The position numbers and the translations under genes were made by a program. From Atriophallophorus winterbourni (taxonomy: Eukaryota > Platyhelminthes > Trematoda > Plagiorchiida > Microphallidae): a stretch of DNA of 64,000 bases. Of the stretch, positions 60,001 to 64,000 are shown piece after piece. Below the pieces are notes generated by a model. The model saw only the letters and a list, made by a program, of their open reading frames with translations. It was not told where the DNA came from and searched no databases. Each line of letters opens with the position of its first letter. Position 1 is the first letter of the stretch. The stretch covers positions 62,001-126,000 of the forward strand of contig JACCGJ010002676.1 in assembly GCA_013407085.1 (NCBI GenBank), in the 5' to 3' direction.

Positions 60001-60772
60001 ACACGGAGATTAATAAGCAGATTAGCAGAGAAGCTGTCATTTTGTCTTGATTGAACTTCCGTGTTTGGGTTAACCGCAAGCTGACTGTGAAGACAAAGAT
60101 GATGGTATACAGCGCGTGCCTACTAAATGCTTAACTGTATGGCAGTGAAACCTGGACCACCTACGCAAGACACGAACGAAAGCTTAATGCTTCCCATCTA
60201 CGAAGCATCCGTCGTATCTTGAACATATCGTGGATGGACAGAGTGACTAATGCTGAAGTGATATCAAAAGCTATTCAACAGATCATGCTCACCTCATTAC
60301 GACAGCGCCGACTGAGGTGGCTTTTTTATGTCTACAGAATGGAAAATAGTCGTATTCCGAAAGATATACTATACGATGAGTTGCAATTCGAAAGTCGACC
60401 ATTGGAAAGACGGCATGTGCGGTACAACGACGTTTGCAAAGAGATATGAAAACCCTTGGCATCGACCTTGCGAGTTGGAAAGAACTTGCTCTTGAGCGCT
60501 CACATTGGAGGCATTGTGTAAAGCATCGTCTGCAAGCTGCTGAGGAGCAGATACAGCTCTTGGCTGTTGAACGTAGATCACGAAGGCCGGCGTGCAACTG
60601 ACGCCCTACAACCAAGTTCTGACTAATGTTGAAAGCGCTGCGGGAGAGATTCTTCCTCCCTAATCGGACATTTTAGTCATTGAAAAAGCTGTAGAACATG
60701 AACATTCATGCGATTGTGATGTACATCCATGATCAAAATCTACCGATTGAGGCCAAAAACAACAACAGAATC
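57036..60772 (+). pseudogene. RTE-like retrotransposon, longest copy in the window
   Basis: The 5' untranslated region (57036-57480) matches the reverse-orientation copy at 31800-32265. The endonuclease starts near 57510 (KLGTWNVRSMLPGFHDDVSN, LQETRLSDTG) and is frameshifted repeatedly to about 58090. Its end is readable at 58140-58320 (QLDLILVRRTN, DTDHSLVWAKLNL). Reverse transcriptase follows: ANGKTPGDDGIP (about 59010), FKNKGDRGDCNNYRGISLLN, GFRKGRSTVDMIFALRQLQ, a frameshift near 59410, CVLAPTLFGIFYALLL, and active site LLFADDAAII (about 59765-59795). The C-terminal block GSETWTTYARHERKL follows a stop at about 60132. The finger (KRCGRDSSS) and AAC-rich 3' end lie at 60630-60770. Many lesions, so older than the 33209 copy. 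Confidence 0.93.
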
Positions 60773-61924
60773 TCGTATTCCGATTGTGATAATTATAATG
60801 TCGCATTAATTGAAAGAAGGTTAGAAACAAGGATAAATGAACACATACTGGCTACACGATGACATGACCACAAATCGGTAATATCAGTAAACATGTATCG
60901 AGAAGGACTAGAGTTCAATTTGAAAAGAACAGAAATCATCGCCAAAGGCAGAACTCGTCACGTTTGAGAGTACCTCGAAGCGTCGTAATCGACACCACAA
61001 TCAATCAATGAGCACATTCAATTGGATGGGGTCCGAGGACCAATGAGAACACGCCAACAACGAGGACATGGAAGGATTCTAGCCAATCACAGTAGATGAG
61101 TTAGCAACGCAGTAGATAAATGCGAATGATGCCAATCGCCCACTTGATTTGAAATAAGTTTCGCTGATGATGTCATTTAGTTTGACAAAATTTTACAAAT
61201 TCCATTTATACATTATTCCATGATAGTGTACTTTAAAAGTCACAGTGACTTACTGAAAGAAAGAATAAACGAAACACGTTGTTCTTCTTACACAGCAACA
61301 GATATTGTCGGAAAAAGTATAGGCAATGATTATGACTGAATCAAGTTGCTGTAATGTTTCACTAGGCTAAAGTTAGGGTTCTTAATTATAATTCGCATCT
61401 AATACTTAAACTCGTTAAATCTCCATTATTTTGCAAACTAGGCCCAGTTCAATTTGAAGATTGCACTTTTAATTCGTTTAAAATATCAATACTGCGATAT
61501 ATCCAATATATATTTTGTAGAAAGTGAAATCAGCTGTTTATCCAGTAAATAAGCTGGTGTATGTTTATTTGAAAAGCGTCGAAATTCATGTTTCAATCAA
61601 AAAAATCAAAATATAATACTGCTGAGCACACGTATTGAATGAGAAACCAAAAACACTAAACCGTGGAGTTCAAGCAAATCCAAGAGTCGTGAAAGTTCAA
61701 CCAAAACGAAAATCTTGCATGATTTAATCGTCTTATCTGAAAGAAATATAAAGAAATTAAAATTCTGAAATCAGATTTTGTTTTACTATATAATAAACAA
61801 ATCCAATCATAGCCGCGTTAAAAGAGAAAACGCGATAAAATGTTTGAAATACTTGATCAATTGAGTCTAAAATGAATAATCAAATATCAAATGTACATAA
61901 GACGATATTATTCTCAACTTTCGA
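60773..61924. other. Non-coding DNA, nothing recognised
   Basis: 60780-61140 is less AT-rich than average, but no coding or repeat similarity was found by eye. Confidence 0.5.
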
Positions 61925-62245
61925 ATTGCGTCTACTGAAGGAGATCCACTAAGACACCTGTTTCAAGTGTGTGATGAGAAAGTTCCCATATTGATTGTTG
62001 GCTCTATATTAGTTTGGAATTCCCTACTTTAACCTGTGGTTGACACTCATTGCCTGGCGATATTTAAGGCGAAATTGGAATTATATATTCAAACGAAAAT
62101 AATTCGTGAGCCTTACATTAGATACACTTTACTCGTTTATATACTTAAATGTTTTGCACATTTTTTCATAACGTAATCCTGTGGTGTGGTTGTGTATTAG
62201 ATTTTTAGCCTTAAATCCTTGATTCCTTCAAACCTTGAATCACCT
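61925..62245 (+). pseudogene. CR1-like C-terminal fragment with decayed heptamer tail
   Basis: The translation shows GDPLRHLFQVCDEK, then SILVWNSLL and CLAIFKAKLELYIQ (about 61945-62095). This parallels FLWNSLLSDFV and FRNKLEIFMRS in the CR1 at position 1. The 3' end near 62210-62245 has CCTTGATTCC and CCTTGAATC, decayed forms of the TTGAATC tail. It is an old 5'-truncated insertion. Confidence 0.72.
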
Positions 62246-63083
62246 ATCGGTAATTCAAACACAATTTCACGAATCAGTTCCAAAATGGCGTCGAGTTTCA
62301 ACGTGACATAGACGGTGAGATGGTTCCAAGTGCTGTTCTGTGTAAATACGAATGCCGAGTGCTCTGCATGCTGGTACATCGAAGCTCTCTGATCGCATCA
62401 ATCGTATTCTTTGGGAAAAAAACCATCTCATATTTACGTTCAACAAATAGAAAATCATTCTATTCATTCTTCTCACCAGATATCAACGCAGCTTGCTAAA
62501 GTGATTGCGATATGGGACATTCACTGATTAATTATTATATAATAAATTTGTGGGCGTTGTTACCATTTCAATTAATATATAAGGCTAATTATGTATGGTC
62601 TAAAAGCGTTCCAGTATATTAAAATTTATCAATACGATTGACACCACATTGTGGAATCTGCTTCGTTAGCCAGAATTACAGATCTGTGGACGATAGCTTA
62701 CAAAACACTTGATACGTAAGAGAGTTTTCATGTCTTTGTTGTTAAGAAGAACATTTATTATTTCAAAAATACTCAATATGCACAATAGCATCCCACTTGA
62801 AAGTGTAATCACTTTATTATTACCCATAATGTAATCAAGGAGAATGATACAATTGCAAATATATACGAGTTTTTCGGGATAATAATAAATGTAATGTAAT
62901 GTAATAATAATGTAAGCTCTGGTCCATTTAACTTTCCAACGTCTACATTATATATTCGTTGAAATACATAATAGTTCCAAAATCAACATTTCAATTCAAA
63001 ATTTGATCGGAACGTAAGCGAACCCTTAAACAATAAAAAACAATATAAAGAACTTGCATATCTATTTTCTCTTTGTTTGCCAG
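62246..63083. other. Non-coding DNA, nothing recognised
   Basis: AT-rich, with no supported feature apart from the putative intron end at 63060-63083. Confidence 0.5.
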
Positions 63084-63265
63084 TAAACATTCACAGCTTC
63101 CGTTACGCCTGCGGTTATCAACAATTGTTTGATTTTGACTGGAAGAAACCAGTGTGGCGTATCAACGCCGATTGTCATTTTAATGACGCATCTGCTACCC
63201 AAACGACCAGCAATGCTAAAGTCGTGGTAGACGAAATTGGGTATTATGGCCAATTTGACCTGTGA
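63084..63265 (+). CDS. Possible terminal exon of an unidentified gene
   Basis: A polypyrimidine-rich tract ending in TTTGCCAG (63076-63083) is followed by about 60 open codons, clearly less AT-rich than the flanks, up to TGA at 63263-63265. An AATAAA signal lies 16 bp after the stop (63281-63286). The translation (FRYACGYQQLFDFDWKKPVW, then RINADCHFNDASATQ and a YYGQFDL end) matches no family I know. The combination of acceptor, composition, stop and poly(A) signal is exon-like, but no upstream exon can be seen, and the complementary strand is also open over most of it. Confidence 0.35.
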
Positions 63266-63286
63266 AAAAATTGAGAGAGAAATAAA

Positions 63287-64000
63287 TTGGCAGAAATCAA
63301 TGAACTGCTAAACATATGGTTGTTACGAATAAATTCGACATTGCGTTGCACATGAGTCTCATCTGCAGACCAACTGTATTTCGTATTGTATATTGATTAA
63401 TATAAACACTTGAATACTTTGCATCATCCGCGCGACGTACAGCCTCAAGTTAAAGACATAGATTCCGCTTGTCATGCTTCAGTGAATACAATAAGTTAAA
63501 AGAACAAAATAATGTGTTCTAGCATCCGCTGCGTTCGTGAATCATGCCTGATGCTGCATACGCTATCGCCTGCAGCTGTCTGAGAATTCTTCATCTGAAA
63601 AGTAAATATTCTATCGGCAAATTTGAGAATATAACATTTACATACTCACACTTTTGCACAATTTCAGCTCATGGGAATAACTGACCTATCGACATCTGTC
63701 GTCCACTAGTGCTGATGTCACGCACCCACACCAATCTCAGAATATCCACGACTCTTCGACATCCTCTGGAACACTTAGTCGTACACTTCACTGCAATAAT
63801 TTCGAATGGTTTTGAAAGCTATCCTTAGTATGAGGAAATTTTTTATTATGAAGAATGCATTTCTCGTGGGACTTTTGTAAGGTCACGACATGTTATCAAA
63901 CAAACTAAAACAGTATAAACGTCAAATGAAATTAATATGATTCCCACGAATTTTTTAAACAAAAAACATGAGTTAGTAGACAGCGAAAACTGAGTTTTCA
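63287..64000. other. Non-coding DNA, nothing recognised
   Basis: No supported feature. Confidence 0.5.

Overview
The window is AT-rich animal genomic DNA (about two thirds A+T by eye) in which no complete host gene can be recognised. The interpretable content is layers of decayed transposable elements: CR1-like and RTE-like non-LTR retrotransposons, Penelope-like elements (PLEs) with a GIY-YIG endonuclease, a piggyBac derivative, a pogo/Tigger derivative, a hairpin MITE, and a tandem and dispersed repeat of about 234 bp. A flatworm, most likely a digenean fluke, is my best guess from the AT-richness and the CR1/RTE/PLE mix. Nothing here proves the species.

Layout. 1-4190 is a nest: a CR1 (tail at 1748-1771) abuts a PLE 3' half (1770-2576 and 4072-4190). 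The PLE is split by a 1.49-kb piggyBac derivative with TTAA duplications (2577-4067), which itself carries a TA-flanked MITE (3681-3829). 4.2-30.7 kb is sparse: old CR1 and PLE scraps, single satellite copies, a 169-bp ribozyme-bearing insertion with 15-bp target duplications (10194-10362), and an unnamed repeat pair (19020 and 24658). 30.7-35.7 kb holds two RTE copies in opposite orientations. 35.8-39.5 kb is the 234-bp satellite array, broken by an RTE 3' fragment and a CR1-tail inverted repeat. 44.4-48.2 kb is a nearly full-length dead CR1-like element with ORF1 and ORF2. 51.8-56.8 kb is a patchwork of RTE-like, CR1 and PLE fragments, a 95-bp inverted repeat, and a pogo/Tigger element inside a PLE. 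57.0-60.8 kb is the longest RTE copy. 61-64 kb has a CR1 tail and one possible terminal exon with an AATAAA signal.

The main unexpected signal is hammerhead-ribozyme architecture in two unrelated repeat families. (1) The PLE 3' end (4104-4136) and the 169-bp element (10285-10318) carry CTGACGA, a stem II, GAAAC and a flanking stem I. (2) The 234-bp satellite has a consensus of CTGATGA, stem GTGC/GCAC, GAAAC and GGTC, with flanks that can pair as stem I. In both families the would-be stem III is a loop-less palindrome (ACGT or ACCGGT), so it could pair only between two molecules. This resembles PLE-associated hammerheads and the small ribozyme-bearing retroelements described from animals. No satellite copy in the window keeps a fully intact core.

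All protein-coding elements seen carry stops or frameshifts, so the window reads as a graveyard of mobile elements in intergenic or intronic DNA.
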